Shown here: in pieces, positions 37,901 to 49,176 of the stretch
Layout of the letters: every line of letters starts with the position of its first letter
Numbering within the stretch: the stretch's first letter is position 1
Source of the DNA: Lagopus muta
Lineage: Eukaryota; Chordata; Aves; Galliformes; Phasianidae
Length of the DNA: 64,000 bases
Direction: 5' to 3'
Assembly (NCBI RefSeq): GCF_023343835.1
Contig: NC_064472.1
Location: 11,027,469 to 11,091,468, forward strand
Notes under the pieces: model-generated
What the model saw: only the letters and a program-made list of their open reading frames with translations
Told to the model about the DNA's origin: nothing
The model's database searches: none
Translations under genes and position numbers: made by a program

Positions 37901-40900
37901 GACCTCTGGGTGGCGGTTTTAATTTTGTTTGGATTAAGGACGCAAAAAGTCTCACAATTCCTTTTTTTCCAGTGATGCTTCTGTAATCTTAGCATGCAGA
38001 TTTTCATCTTCATAGTATAGCAGACCAGGAGAAAAAAAAACTTAAAGTCTTTGTCTTCATAAAATTATGCCAACCGTAGAATTTCTTGGAAAGAAAAGTG
38101 TTTGGCGTGTATTTGTACAGAATGTTTGCAGACATTCTGTCTGTGTACAGACAAATTCAGACAGATACCTGACCAGGGTGAAGGGTTTGTCAAAGTAACA
38201 TCTGAATTGCTTTGAGGTAGAGAGAGATGCTTGCCGTTATTAAATACATTGGTTTTTTTGTATCTTCTAGAGAAAATAGTGATGCTCTTGTTTTTTATTC
38301 ATCATCTTCTTCATAAAGACAGCTTTTACTTTCAGCCTGCTCTGCATGTGTGCTTCCAGCATAACTTTACAGCTACATTTTTCGATGTTAGTCTGCGTTT
38401 CTGAAGCATTGGTGCTGTTCAGTTTTGGCTGGAGAATAAAGAACAAAATGGATTCTCAAACTGACAGACCGGTACAAGCAGTGATTGTAAAAGGCTTGAA
38501 AGAGGAAGGGAAAGTGTGGGTTTGCTGGTTTTTGCTGTTGTGTTTTTTTGTTTTTTTGTTTTTTTTTTTGTGATGATTGTTGTTGTTGTTTAATATATAT
38601 GTTCAGTTATCTGGTATCATCAAATGGTGCTTTCTGGCTGACATTGTCTGTTTTCCCAATGACCTAAATTCATGGTTTACTTGAGAGAGAGAGAATTCTC
38701 TGTGATCTTGTCCTTTATGTAGCTTTAGTACTCATTTTACTGAGTTTACTTGTAAAACTATTTGCTGCTTGAGTTGGAGTTGGTTTATTGAGAGATATGA
38801 ACAGAAGGTGGCACTGTAAGATCAGTGTGCTGTGTTAGAAATGATCATTTTGGTGATCAGTGAATGAATCATAATGCAATAATCCTATAGCATACAAGCA
38901 GGAAGAAAATCCTAAACCTGTATTCCAATTTAGGAAAAAAAAAAAAGACACGAGGGGAAAAATAATCAGTTGTAATTAAGTTTATTAAACAGATTTCTGA
39001 AAAACGTTGCTTTTACTAACATGGTTTTGTAGCACTGCTGGTGGGTCTTGGTTTTAAAAAAGACCCTTGCACAGTCTGTGTGTCTTTGTAAGAGCTTCCT
39101 CTTCGGCTGTAATGATGAAGAAGAGATTTCTAGAAATTTTCTGATGTCTTTGAGCATGAGGACACAAAGCCTTACAGCATTGCTTCTGAATGTTTCCCTA
39201 ATAGATGTAAATTTAATATATGTTTGTCTTCATTCATCTAGTAAACTAGTTCTGATTTTTGTCTTTGTATGCTGATTGAATCAATTTCATTTTATGGGTT
39301 GTAGGTGGAACGTTCTGTTACAGCTTATCATTCATAATGTGAAATGCAAACAAGATTTAGTAATTTCCTCAGTTCATTTGAAAGGAGGCAAATATCTGCA
39401 GGAACACTTTCCTTTGTTAACCTTAATTTACTTTAGCTACAGTACTAGGAGCAAGGGTAAGTTGAAGTGGGCAAACACATAGCCGTTTGCCTTGGTCTTA
39501 ATGTGAACTGGTTAAAGCTGCATTGTTAAGTGAAGCTCTGCACTCAGGATAGAGTGTTTTTTGTGTTCTTTAAATGGATGATTTTGAGTTTCTACCAGAA
39601 AAAGTAATTTACAACCTTTTTTGATTTCTTCAATTGTAGCTAAATTTTGATAAGCACTGGCTTCAGAGTGCAGAACTTCTAATGAGTTATTATCTTGCCC
39701 AGTGACTTCAGAAAGGCTCTTCATTGTCTTTCAGCACTTAACACACTGATCTCTTTGTTTGATCTTTAAGTTTGAAAAAAAAATCACATTGCCCTGCTGG
39801 GAAAATGTTGAAGAAGATGTCAAATTCACTAGATCAGTAAGGACTGGATAATACAAATTGACTGTTTTCTAGAGATGTCTTGTGTAACTTCTGTCCAAAG
39901 TGTATTCAGGATTAAAGTGTCAGATGAAATAGATTAGATATCTGTAGTAAAGACTATTCTTAGTAAGACCATGTGTCATTAATTAATATGATCTCTCTTG
40001 GTAAGTGGATTATTTAACAATACAGTGTGCATCCCGTGTTCAGGATTTTTGGAAATAAGTGCTCAATTTGGAGCCAAAACCTACACTTAATCTATCCTCC
40101 TTCCCTTTATGTGCTGCTGAGTTCACTCAGTGAAAGACTCATGAAGGTCCAATGAAAAACCAAGCAAACTCGGAAAATGTTCTTGAGATATTAATTGTAG
40201 TTCCCTCTGAAATAACATCTCTTCATGTGCTCACCCTGTTTTTGGTCTGACATTGTTTGCATCAGAATCCACAAGTTGTTTTAAATCATAATATTGTCCA
40301 AAGTGTGTTGTCCAAACCCACATATACTTTCACTGTGCTCTGTGAGTGATGGCCTCCATCTTAGTATGGTGAATTTATTTTCAGAGTGGCATGCTTCATC
40401 TTAAACTCTGGTAAAAGTTTTGTTCTTTCGTTTCATAAGATTGACATTCAGATTAAAGATGCCATTGGACGCTACCACCAGTGTGCTACAATCCAGCTGG
40501 ACTTCCAACTGTCAATCAGATTTAACCTCACTTTTGTCAGGTAGGCACAGTCTGAATTTCTTAATTGCTATGTAATTTAACTTTTCTGTTGTTCATGTGT
40601 GTAACTAACTTTGTTCACAGCCACGATGGTAATGACAAGACAAGACCCGTTATCATCCACCGTGCTATCCTGGGCTCTGTGGAGAGAATGATCGCCATTT
40701 TAACTGAAAACTATGGAGGCAAATGGTAACATTGAAAAGTGCATTCTAGTTTGAGCAAACACTTTCATATGAAATACCAATTAGCCCCAAGCATGCAATT
40801 GTCAGTAGAGTTTATTGTACTTGCTTGCTACTGAGGTATACCATAGGTATATCATAGGCAATTCTCTCTGAATCCCTTTCTTCAGATATGAAGTAGTAAT

Positions 40901-43316
40901 AGATACAGTATAGTACGTGGTACCACTCTTGAACATACACAAGCTGTGTATCTCTTGCCTTGCTCTTCCAGGTTTGATGCTGGCAAAGAGTCGTTTATGT
41001 TGGTAATTTCCTTTATCTGCTGCAGTGTAGTGACCCTACTGATGATGACAAGACTCAAATATTATTCCCAGTATTTGTTAGTAAAGAGACTAGTGGCTCA
41101 ATTATGTGTGTAAAATGTAACTCTAGTCTTCAGGACAAAAAGTACTTTTGCTCACCCTGCAATTCTTTCAGACACTCTCATTTTCTGGAAGATAAACTGT
41201 AACTTAGATATTGGGCTGTCAGTGCCTCTGGAGCCATTCTAAGCTGCTAGCTTAATGAATCTTGTCCGTAGATTTTTAGTCTCATCTGTTCCTAGGTTTT
41301 TCCATTCTGAAAAATACTAAAAACTCTCTAACTTTTTTTTTTTTCTTGTTTCTTGAAGGCCACTCTGGCTGTCTCCACAGCAGGTAATGGTAGTGCCAGT
41401 GGGACCAACGTGTGATGAATATGCCCAAAAGGTGTAGTATATGGTTTGTTTTTTGTTGGTTGGTTTGTTTAAGATATACAGTATTTAATTGAAATACTTA
41501 GGTATTATTACTAGTGTCACTTGTCACAGGGAAATGTTCTAGATCTTTGCATGTATCATTTGTTTATTAACGTGACAGTAAGCTGCTGAAGATGTAAATG
41601 GATTTTAAAGAGGAACTAAAATAGATGTCAGCAATTCAAATATCAGATGTTTATTTGGGGTGGGGTTTTGGTGCTTCAGGTTCCAGTTCTCTCTTGCAAT
41701 GTCCATCTTGCAGAGCAGTAAGAAAGATGAAGAAAATTCTGTGCATGTTTGGCATTTAGCAGACTTCTCTATTTCTAAAATAGATAAATATCTAAAATAG
41801 CCTGCAAAATTAAAAAATAAAAATTTACAAACAACTTTTAATTAAGAGCTTCAGCATGCTGTTGCCATTCACAGCATCAAATTAAAATAGATACTGGTCC
41901 TAAATGTGAGGTATTCATATCAGTGCTTAGCAGTTTGTATGATGGCAGACCTCGTTTCCTACTTTGAATAGGGCTCATCTCCAAGGCTTGAGCTGATGAT
42001 AGTGCACTTGATTTAGAGGGTCAGATAAGCCTGACTGGCTTAACTGCCAGGTCGCAATTAGTTCATCATCACAAAATACCCTATTGTGACGGTTTAAATA
42101 CATTTTCTCCTAGGTGAGACAGCAGTTCCATGATGCTGGGTTAATGGTGGATATTGATGTAGATCCTGGGTGCACCCTGAACAAGAAGATCAGAAATGCT
42201 CAGCTTGCACAGTATAACTTTATTCTGGGTAATGTATAGTGCATTTGTTTCTACCTTATGCTGGCTGACCTTTTCAGAGAGGTTCTCTGAGCAGGCAGAA
42301 GTGTTTTAGCTCACTTTGCTCCTCCAGAGTCTCCATTCCAGATGGTCTCTCCCGTACATCTGATGAGCATTCCTTGCTTGAATGGCTTTTAGTGAAAAAG
42401 GTGCTTGTTTTGTGGACCGAGGCATTACTGCTGCTTTAGAAAAAGTCTCTTCTGTTTTCTGGCCAGCAGTGTGGAGACACATGTCAAAACCAGTGTCGCT
42501 TGTCACTCAGGTTGTTAACTGTGATTATGAATTTAGTTTAAAAACCACAAACAAATAATGAGAGTACCAGGAAAAACATCTCACCTGACTTAAGTCCAAA
42601 TGCTGCTTCAAAGAGTTGTTAGGCAGCTGCAGCTGAGGAATCTCCCATTCAGTGGAGAAATGCAATCCTGTAGCTATCTCCAAGTACATTACATAATCAG
42701 TAGTGCTGCACATAGAGATATGTCTTGGTATCTGTCAGTGTTTAATTAGCAAACCTTTGGACTTTGTTAATAAACTATCTTACTCTTTCTGTAAAGAACA
42801 AGCAAACTAATAGCTCTTGGTCAGGTTTTGTTTCTAATGTTTGCTTTTGCATTACTCTTCTCATTTTCATTTCCTGGCTCTCTTTAATATAAAACTGGGC
42901 TTATTCAGTTTACTTCTAGCAAAACATGAATAAATAAAGTGTATAATATACTAAAAGTCTGTTGAGTGATAGGAGATTAAATAGCGCTAATGGCTGCTAT
43001 AAATCTGAGTTGGAGTTCTTTGAGGGAGGACCTCCTAGGAGACCTGGGAGCATATGTTAGTTGCTAACTTAGAATTTTCGTTAAATATACCAGTGTTTTA
43101 AGGGAACTGGTGGGAAGAGATTTTTTTAAGTGGTGGTTTCATCTTTTTGTACCTTGGTTGTTCCTAGTTGTTGGTGAAAAGGAAAAGGCAAGTGGAACAG
43201 TTAACATCCGTACCAGAGATAACAAGGTGCATGGTGAGCGTACAATTGCTGATACTGTGAAGAGACTGCTGGAACTGAAATGTTCTCGTTCCAAACAAGC
43301 TGAAGAAGAATTTTAA
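28935..43316 (+). CDS. TARS1: TARS1, cytoplasmic threonyl-tRNA synthetase, complete, 19 coding exons
   Basis: Class II synthetase that activates threonine with ATP, charges tRNA-Thr in the cytoplasm and hydrolyses mischarged Ser-tRNA-Thr. Nineteen exons join with matching phases into 2136 nt (711 residues; the human protein is 723). A lysine-rich N-terminal extension (1-68) is followed by a TGS domain (about 69-134). The editing domain has HSSAH (H143, H147) and CRGPH (C249, H253). Class II motif 1 ends at P363, motif 2 is about 416-456 (R430), and motif 3 has R587. The active-site zinc ligands are C401, H452 and H578. The anticodon-binding domain is about 600-711. All key residues are intact, so the gene should be functional. 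The chosen ATG lies in GCGGCCATGG, a strong Kozak context, and no in-frame ATG lies upstream before a stop. Confidence 0.98.
29270..29487 (+). repeat. CR1 LINE 3' fragment (sense) in TARS1 intron 1
   Basis: Runs from GGTTACATATTAGGAAGAAG through GATGCCCCATCCCTGGAGG to the terminal octamer region (CCATTCTACTATTTCATGATTCT) that ends about 6 bp before the exon 2 acceptor AG. A short internal deletion removes the usual GTGTTCAAG segment. It is on the same strand as TARS1. Confidence 0.92.
29494..29574 (+). CDS. TARS1: TARS1 coding exon 2 (lysine-rich N-terminal extension)
   Basis: 81 nt (27 codons), [20 protein letters not shown] then GDEGRAE, ending at a GTGAGC donor. GRAE followed by LNPWP matches the human junction. 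The acceptor is TTCTCTTATAG, directly after the 3' end of a CR1 insertion. The exon begins with GTAAAT, so joining to exon 1 creates CAG|GTAAAT, a donor-like sequence. The length is a multiple of three, so skipping would keep the frame. Confidence 0.9.
30294..30484 (+). CDS. TARS1: TARS1 coding exon 3 (start of TGS domain)
   Basis: 191 nt from a TATGTGTAG acceptor to AG|GTATGA. It encodes residues 35-98, including [20 protein letters not shown] and [16 protein letters not shown], the first strands of the TGS domain. Confidence 0.96.
31038..31161 (+). CDS. TARS1: TARS1 coding exon 4 (rest of TGS domain)
   Basis: 124 nt from TTTTTCCAG to GCA|GTGAGT. It encodes residues 98-139 with [20 protein letters not shown] and [13 protein letters not shown], and ends phase 0. 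Confidence 0.97.
32297..32418 (+). CDS. TARS1: TARS1 coding exon 5 (editing-site HSSAH)
   Basis: 122 nt after a long poly-T tract and CCATTAG. It encodes [20 protein letters not shown] and ends in the ENGFYYDM region at GG|GTAGGT. The HxxxH pair (H143, H147) belongs to the Ser-tRNA-Thr editing site. Confidence 0.97.
32557..32674 (+). CDS. TARS1: TARS1 coding exon 6
   Basis: 118 nt between TATTTTAG and AAG|GTAAGT. It encodes [20 protein letters not shown] and [14 protein letters not shown] of the editing domain. Confidence 0.97.
33200..33330 (-). repeat. Possible old CR1 fragment (antisense) in TARS1 intron 6
   Basis: GTGGAAGAGGCCTTAATAGG and TCTTCAGTCCACTC, followed by GGATCAGGTTCCTCAGG, resemble antisense CR1 3' sequence. 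It is diverged, so the call is tentative. Confidence 0.4.
33437..33501 (+). CDS. TARS1: TARS1 coding exon 7
   Basis: 65 nt between TCTTCTCAG and AG|GTAATT. It encodes [20 protein letters not shown] and then Tyr plus a split Arg codon. Confidence 0.97.
33582..33660 (+). CDS. TARS1: TARS1 coding exon 8 (editing-site CRGPH)
   Basis: 79 nt between CTATTTTTAG and AAG|GTATAA. It encodes [21 protein letters not shown]249 and H253 complete the editing-site residue set with H143 and H147. Confidence 0.97.
34223..34369 (+). CDS. TARS1: TARS1 coding exon 9
   Basis: 147 nt (49 codons) between GTGCACAG and CGG|GTAAGG. It encodes [20 protein letters not shown] and [13 protein letters not shown], which link the editing and catalytic domains. 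Confidence 0.97.
35231..35329 (+). CDS. TARS1: TARS1 coding exon 10 (start of catalytic core)
   Basis: 99 nt between TTCTGCAG and CGG|GTAAGT. It encodes [20 protein letters not shown] and the first half of class II motif 1 (LIEFIR). Confidence 0.97.
35985..36151 (+). CDS. TARS1: TARS1 coding exon 11 (motif 1, zinc Cys)
   Basis: 167 nt between TTATTTTAG and TG|GTAAAT. It encodes [20 protein letters not shown], with the motif 1 proline P363, and ends in KPMNCPGH. C401 is the cysteine ligand of the active-site zinc. Confidence 0.97.
36692..36854 (+). CDS. TARS1: TARS1 coding exon 12 (motif 2, zinc His)
   Basis: 163 nt between TCCTTCAG and CAG|GTATGG. It encodes [20 protein letters not shown], then [16 protein letters not shown]430 is the motif 2 arginine and H452 the second zinc ligand. 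Confidence 0.98.
36943..37080 (+). CDS. TARS1: TARS1 coding exon 13
   Basis: 138 nt between CTTACGTAG and AAG|GTAAAC. It encodes [20 protein letters not shown] and [11 protein letters not shown] of the catalytic core. Confidence 0.97.
37806..37883 (+). CDS. TARS1: TARS1 coding exon 14
   Basis: 78 nt between TTATCTCTAG and AAG|GTTAGC, a weaker donor than its neighbours. It encodes [20 protein letters not shown] and AFYGPK. The following intron (2556 nt) is the longest of the gene. Confidence 0.96.
40440..40540 (+). CDS. TARS1: TARS1 coding exon 15
   Basis: 101 nt between TTTCATAAG and AG|GTAGGC. It encodes [20 protein letters not shown] and [13 protein letters not shown], the threonine- and ATP-site strands. 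The acceptor is AAG rather than the usual CAG or TAG. Confidence 0.97.
40621..40725 (+). CDS. TARS1: TARS1 coding exon 16 (motif 3, zinc His)
   Basis: 105 nt between GTTCACAG and TG|GTAACA. It encodes [20 protein letters not shown] and [15 protein letters not shown]578 is the third zinc ligand and R587 the motif 3 arginine. Confidence 0.97.
41359..41431 (+). CDS. TARS1: TARS1 coding exon 17 (start of anticodon-binding domain)
   Basis: 73 nt between TTCTTGAAG and AAG|GTGTAG. It encodes [20 protein letters not shown] and YAQK, the first strand of the anticodon-binding domain. Confidence 0.97.
42114..42228 (+). CDS. TARS1: TARS1 coding exon 18
   Basis: 115 nt between TTCTCCTAG and G|GTAATG. 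It encodes [20 protein letters not shown] and [16 protein letters not shown] of the anticodon-binding domain. The exon begins with GTGAGA, so the spliced junction with exon 17 reads AAAAG|GTGAGA, a near-consensus donor. Confidence 0.97.
43168..43316 (+). CDS. TARS1: TARS1 coding exon 19 (C-terminus and stop)
   Basis: 149 nt from TTGTTCCTAG to TAA at 43314-43316. It encodes [20 protein letters not shown], then [17 protein letters not shown], and ends SKQAEEEF, the same end as in the human enzyme. Confidence 0.98.
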
Positions 43317-43600
43317 CACCACCTGTTCCACCTGACGTAAAATGATTCTAGATTTCCTAACTCAGTTAACCGCAGAGTTATTTGTACAAGATTTGCAGAA
43401 GTGTTCTGTCAGAAATGCCTCTTTTTGTAGAAATCAGTTTCTCACAAACCTTGAAGTAAAATTTCGTGGCCTCTAAACAATGACAGATGAAGCAAGATGA
43501 AATGACTTTCTGTGACTGCAAAGGAAAATGGAAACATTAATGGGGGATATTTACTGTGTTCTAGCTACTTAAAAATAAAATATGTTTTGATAACAACTGT
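43317..43600 (+). terminator. TARS1: TARS1 3' UTR with likely poly(A) signal AATAAA at 43574-43579
   Basis: The first canonical AATAAA after the stop lies about 260 nt downstream and is followed by T/GT-rich sequence (TATGTTTTGATAAC and GTTTTTCATGG), as expected of a cleavage site near 43590-43600. A second AATAAA at 44283-44288 could give a longer 3' UTR. Confidence 0.7.
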
Positions 43601-46600
43601 TTTTCATGGAAGTTTTACAAGAAACCTCAGGCTTAAGAAAGCACATAGCAGTGCTACACTGCAGCAGCATTATGATATCTCCTTTGGCAAGCTGATACCT
43701 TGCAATCTTGTCTGCCTGTCCTACATCAGTTAAATTCATTGACTCTGAACGTTTCCCAATCACATAGGCTGAGAAATGAGTAGAGATTCTCTGCTTAGTA
43801 GGTGTAGGTGCTTCTGGGAGGGTTCCAGCTCTCACTGCAGAGTGCTCCAGCCATGGGGTTGTCTGCTGTGTAGCGCTGAGCTGATAACCAAGGCCAAGCT
43901 ATGCCCTTTTCTGAAGGCAGCACTTGAAACATGCTTTAATTGTAAGCTCACTGTTGTTTCAAGAGAGGATATGACTGGAAGAGGTACGGAATAGTAGGGC
44001 CAAAGAAGCAGCTAAGGAAGCCAGAATTGTTAGGACCAGATGATACTAAGATGTGTTACTTTTCAGTGTGGTACAAACACCTTTTGTGCAATATTTCTAT
44101 ACCAACCTTCCAATCCAGGACGTCACACAGTTTTGGTTTAGTTTTTGCACATCTGTTTGACAAGGCAGTTGCTAAATTCCTGTCACTGACAAAAATCCTG
44201 GGATGTAGAGATGCTTTTTTGTGTGTTAATCTTAACTGACCCAAACGCCTTCTAAAAGTAGTTGATGACTTTTTTTTCTGAAAATAAAATCCATTCTAGA
44301 TTAGCCAAACAACCAAAGTTAATGCAAGACCTTCTGCATACAAGTCTGAGGCCAGGTTTGAGCCATCTTATTGTATAAAAAACTTCCAACTCTTGTAACT
44401 TCCTGTGTTATCTGGGAAGAAAAAACTCATCCAGCCTTTTCTCACCCATCTTTACAGATATGGATGATATATTAGCATTTGAATTCATCAAATTTTAACA
44501 AAAGCTTTTTAATGCTCCTTTGTCGGACAAGTAACATTCTATTTGATTGCCTACTATAAAAGAGAGAACTGACTTTGAAAGCAACAAAGCAGTGGAAAAT
44601 TATTTCAGTGAAGATGGAATAGGCTTAAAATACCTTAATCGAATTTTCTATTTTTTTCCATCTACTTTACTTTGCTATGAATTGGTTATTGCTATAACTA
44701 AGCAGAACTAGATGTAATTTCTGAAGTCCTGAAGTGGCAGGACTTCACCAACACGTTGAAACAAAGTCAGAGTAGAGATCAACGCCACAGGAAAGAAGAG
44801 CAACTAGCTCCTTTTCTCTCTGGGAATCATGTCTTAAACTGCCTTTCAGACACGATGATGTATGTTTCTGAGTTTCATGGAGAGCTGTCTTTTGTGTTGG
44901 AGGGTGTCCCTGTGCGTGCTGGTAGACGTACTAAGATAATGGTGCTGTAAAATGCTGGCCACTACTGTGTATGACTCAGTAGATGTCAGTTCTGGACAAA
45001 CTGTCCTTTTACAAACCTTATTTGCATAGATCATGCTGATAGATTGTGTAGTTCATCTATGGAAGAACCCTATGAAAGGAACATGTAAGTACATGAAAAA
45101 TGTATTACTAGAAACAAGACCTAAGGAAAATCATCCAATAAAATATGTATATACCCCAAGCAAGGTGTGGGCAGAACTGTGGTGACTACATCCAAACTGT
45201 GATAAATACACAACTCCGTTCAGGTGCCATCTAAATGCTTTGTTCTCTGCAGCTTTGGTTTAAGAAGTCTTCGCTGCCAAGACATGCAGCCAAGCACAGA
45301 AGCAGAAATACTGTGGTCTGAGCTCCATCTTTTCCTTAGGTTTAACTGGAGGTTCCTTGAAGAGCAAGATTGGGTACAGCTTCTATAGTCTTCAGTCCAT
45401 GCTTTACCACAGTTAGGCAAGAGAAAGCCAAAAAGTCTGCAGCCTGATTATAAGTCTGCACATCCCTTGGGAAGTTATTGTGGGAATGTGAATTACCTCC
45501 ACAGACTGCACTGTGCCATGGGCATTTCCTCTGGAGTAGCTGATAGGATACAGCTCATGCTTTGCTTTACTTCAGAGTGATTTTTATTTATTCACTCCCT
45601 AAAGCAGATTCCAATGCAGATGGCTGAAGGAGGGCCAAAAATCGACAGGGCAGTTAGATAGATAACCTGATAAATCACTCCAGTATATAAAAATAAAATC
45701 TTCAAGGAATTTCAGTATCTAAGATAGATCACTGTGCCAGCTTTCCCTTTTTCTGTTATTCTCCTCAATTGTTGTGCAAACTCCCTTGAAAGAAATTCCC
45801 CTGGTGAGTCAGCTGGAGACTGCCATGAACCATTCATTCAAGAGTCAGACTCTTCCTGTCACATCTTGGGATGAAATTCCCGCAGTGGCTGATATTACTG
45901 CTTCAGAATAATGCTCCAGTATTTACTGTTCATAAAACTGACGTTTATTGCACTTATTGCCTTACTGCACTCCTGAAACAGCACACTTCATGTTGGGAAT
46001 ACTCACAACTAACCCTATGATATATGCATAAACTGCATACAGCAACAGCACAAGTTAACTTAATATTCTGCAACAGCTTAAATGCCCAATGACATTAATC
46101 TAATCATGCTTAATACGTGTTTTCTCAATTGCACACTTTATGATGAACTGTAACCTGTCTATAGTATTAGTAATCTAAGAATTTATTTTGTGATTTTGTT
46201 TAATGGGATAAAGACTCAGATGGAAGAGATACCCCTGTATATCTGCAACGATACTGGAACAACTCTCAATCAGCTAAAAAATGGGCTTCTTAATACGACT
46301 ATTAAAAGTTATCTTTAACTTTTGCAGCCACTAAAACATCAAAGTAGAATTAATAACAGCGTATGTTTCCAAGAAGCCGTTACTACTTGAGAGGTAATAA
46401 TCATGCAGTCATCTTCATTCATAAATACTCCACTAAGCCTTGAGGTAAATCAAATCACAGGTGTATTCTACATTCTGGCATCTGCATCACGATAGATGGG
46501 GTCAGCAGAGGGAGCAGGTGGAGTCAGATACCTTTACATCACACTAACAGGAGCAGAGTTTCTTCCCTTAGGATTTTTAAGACCCTGTAAGTCTTTGAGC

Positions 46601-47526
46601 AGGTGATCCGTGGACAGTTTGTGTACACAGCTATGGCCAGTGATGACTTCTTGTCTCACACTGACAGGAAAGTGTACCCAGCGTTTACATTGCTTTTACT
46701 GACAGATATACTTTGGAAATTTCAGAATTTAATTTTATCCATCAATGTTTTATTTTTCAGTGTAAGACTTTTTCCACTAAATTAAACTGTAAAGATCTGA
46801 CTAGAAATGATCATCAAACAACAAATACCTGTCTTGCCTTAGAGTACATAAACTTGTATTATTCTGGATCTGCATGTGAAGAACTCAGAGCTAAGAAGGA
46901 ACAAAGAGCACACTTGTGAGAAGGAATACTAAGCTTTTTTTTTCAGACCAGAGATGGGCAACTTTCAGATTTCTTTGTTGGGAATCCAACATTTAGCCTG
47001 GCTGATGGGAAGGAGATGGCAGTGTACTGAAGAAGAATGATCTGTGTGAAAGACTCAGCTCTTGCAACTGAGTTCAGGAAAGATGTCATCAGACAAAGTG
47101 GGACTGAGGAAAATGAGAGCTCAGAGTTGGTCCACAAGTACTCTGCAACGATGCTGCCCAGCCCTGAGGTAGCTCAACTGCAGAAGCAGTTTATTTATCT
47201 TAGAGCTCCCCACCCAACATGCACCAAGTGCCAGTCCCAGAAGTGAAGTCCGTCCTTTGGTTCCCTCCTCTGCCATCAGGATTCAAAAGAAGAACCTATT
47301 GTGAGATTGGAGTCACTCCCATATAGAAAATGATGCATGGGAGAACAAAGAGAACAAAGAAATACAGAAAACAGGGCCTTCAAACACATTACAGTTTTAT
47401 AGGAAGGAATTGTCTTCTCACCACTTTGGCGAAGTCAGAATTTCTCTTTACATTTCAGTACGTAACAAATCTCAAATTGCTAGCAGTTAAATCCTGAATT
47501 TTCAATACACTCCATGCAGGTGCGAT

Positions 47527-47612
47527 GGAATCACAGAATCACAGTGTCAGGGATTGGAAGGGAACTTGGAAGGCCATCTAGTCCAGTCTCCCTGCTGGAG
47601 CAGGAGGTGCAG
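47527..47612 (-). repeat. CR1 LINE 3' tip (antisense)
   Basis: GGAATCACAGAATCACAGTG, then GATTGGAAGGGAACTTGG and GGCCATCTAGTCCAGTC, is the last ~85 bp of a CR1 in antisense, heavily 5'-truncated. Confidence 0.85.
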
Positions 47613-48379
47613 TGATGTGCATGATTTTGTGTTCTCAACAGAAGAATTCTTTGCAAACACATCATTTATTTACAGGATAATCCAAATCTTCTAGGTAACA
47701 ACCTTATTGGAACTATTGCTGGTAAGGTCATTTCAGTCATCTCTATGTATGGAAGTGCAGGGAGATGATGGCAAGCTGTCATTCTTTCTTTCCAAATAAA
47801 TGAGAAAGTAGTGGCTATAGTTAGTTACATCAGTCTGAATATCTCACTAAAGATACACAGAATAGTTTAATTTTCCTTTCACATCAATGAAGAAAAGCAA
47901 ATATTGCATCACTTAGAAACACATCTCGCATAACCCGTTCAAATTTAAGCTGGAGAGAGGTGCCAGCATGCTTTTCATATGGAGCACTAGCCTTACCTCA
48001 GTAAATGAAAAACCTGCTGAGGTTGTAGCACTGAGACTGCCATTCTGATCCTATCCTGCTGTAGCTGCCGTTGCCACTGCCAAATGGTAACAGCTTTTTT
48101 TCTGAGTGAGAATCATGTAGTATTACCTCACGGCTTGAGCTAGGACTGCGAGGAAAAGACTGCAGAAACACTGCCTACCCAATTGGGGGGCTGACTCCAG
48201 GCTGTGCTAGCCTTTAGCTGATAGAGGAGCAGTTCACCAACACGCTGTGAGTATTAATTGCAGTGTGTCCCATTTTAATCATGCTTTTTCAGAGAAGTAG
48301 TACTGAATTTGCTGCATCAGGGTGCATCAAGTTGCATGTCTGTGGGGTGTCTCAAAGAGTGGATATTTCCTGTTACAAC

Positions 48380-49176
48380 TCTAGGTGTCAAGGACCCACA
48401 TGAACCAAACAAGGTTCAGCAAGGCCAAGCGCAAGTTGATGCATTTTGACTGGGGTAGTCCTGAATATGTGCACAAGCTGGAAAAAGACTTTCTTGAGAG
48501 CAACCCTGTGGAGAAGGGCTTGGATTCTGTGGATGGAAAGCTGGATATAAACCAGAAGTGTGCTTTCAGCTCAGGCCAACAATATCCTGTGTCACCCTTG
48601 ACAGAGGGGTGGCAGCAGAGTAGAAAGCAGGGTGCAAAGAATGGGGATTGTCCTCTTCTGCTCTGCCTATGTGAGGCATCATCTGGAGTACCACATGCAG
48701 GCCTGGGCCCCCAAGAAGGACAATAGAGCTGGTGGAGCAGGGTTGGAGGAGGGCCATGGGGATGCTTAGAGGGCTGGAGCACCTCTCTTACAAAGAAAAA
48801 TTGAGGCTTGTTCAGCCTGGAGAAGAGAAGGCTCTGGGGAGACCTTACTGTGGCCTTCCAGTACTTGAACCTTCATACAGGCAGATAGTGATAGGACAAG
48901 AGTAAATGGCGTTAAACTAAAGAGGAGAGATTTAGATTAGATTCTAGGAAGAAACTCTACTCAGAGGTCAGTAGAGGCACTGCTACCCAGAGAGCTGTGG
49001 TGCCCCATCCCTGCAGATGCTCAAGGCCGGGTTGGACGGGGCCCTGACAGCCTGACCTGGTGGGGGCAATCAGCCCACTGCAGGGGTTGGAAATGTGTGA
49101 GCTTTAATCTCCTCTCCAACATAATCTATTCTGTGATTCTGTGATTCTTTGATTCTGTGATTCTGTGATTCTATGA
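48380..49176 (+). repeat. CR1 LINE, ORF2 3' part plus 3' UTR with long octamer tail (sense)
   Basis: Broken CR1 coding sequence (words such as CATCATCTGGAGTACCACATG and CTGGAGCACCTCTCTTACAA, each part of the RT C-terminus) is followed by the 3' UTR. The tail at 49128-49175 has six ATTCTGTG/ATTCTTTG/ATTCTATG units, longer than the usual two to four. Confidence 0.92.

Noticed and set aside
28935-43316. Minor (U12) or non-canonical introns in TARS1
   Set aside because: All 18 introns begin with GT and end with AG. The GTTAGC donor of exon 14 is weak but ordinary.
49128-49175. CRISPR-like direct repeat array
   Set aside because: The units are the CR1 terminal octamers with no spacers, and the DNA is vertebrate.
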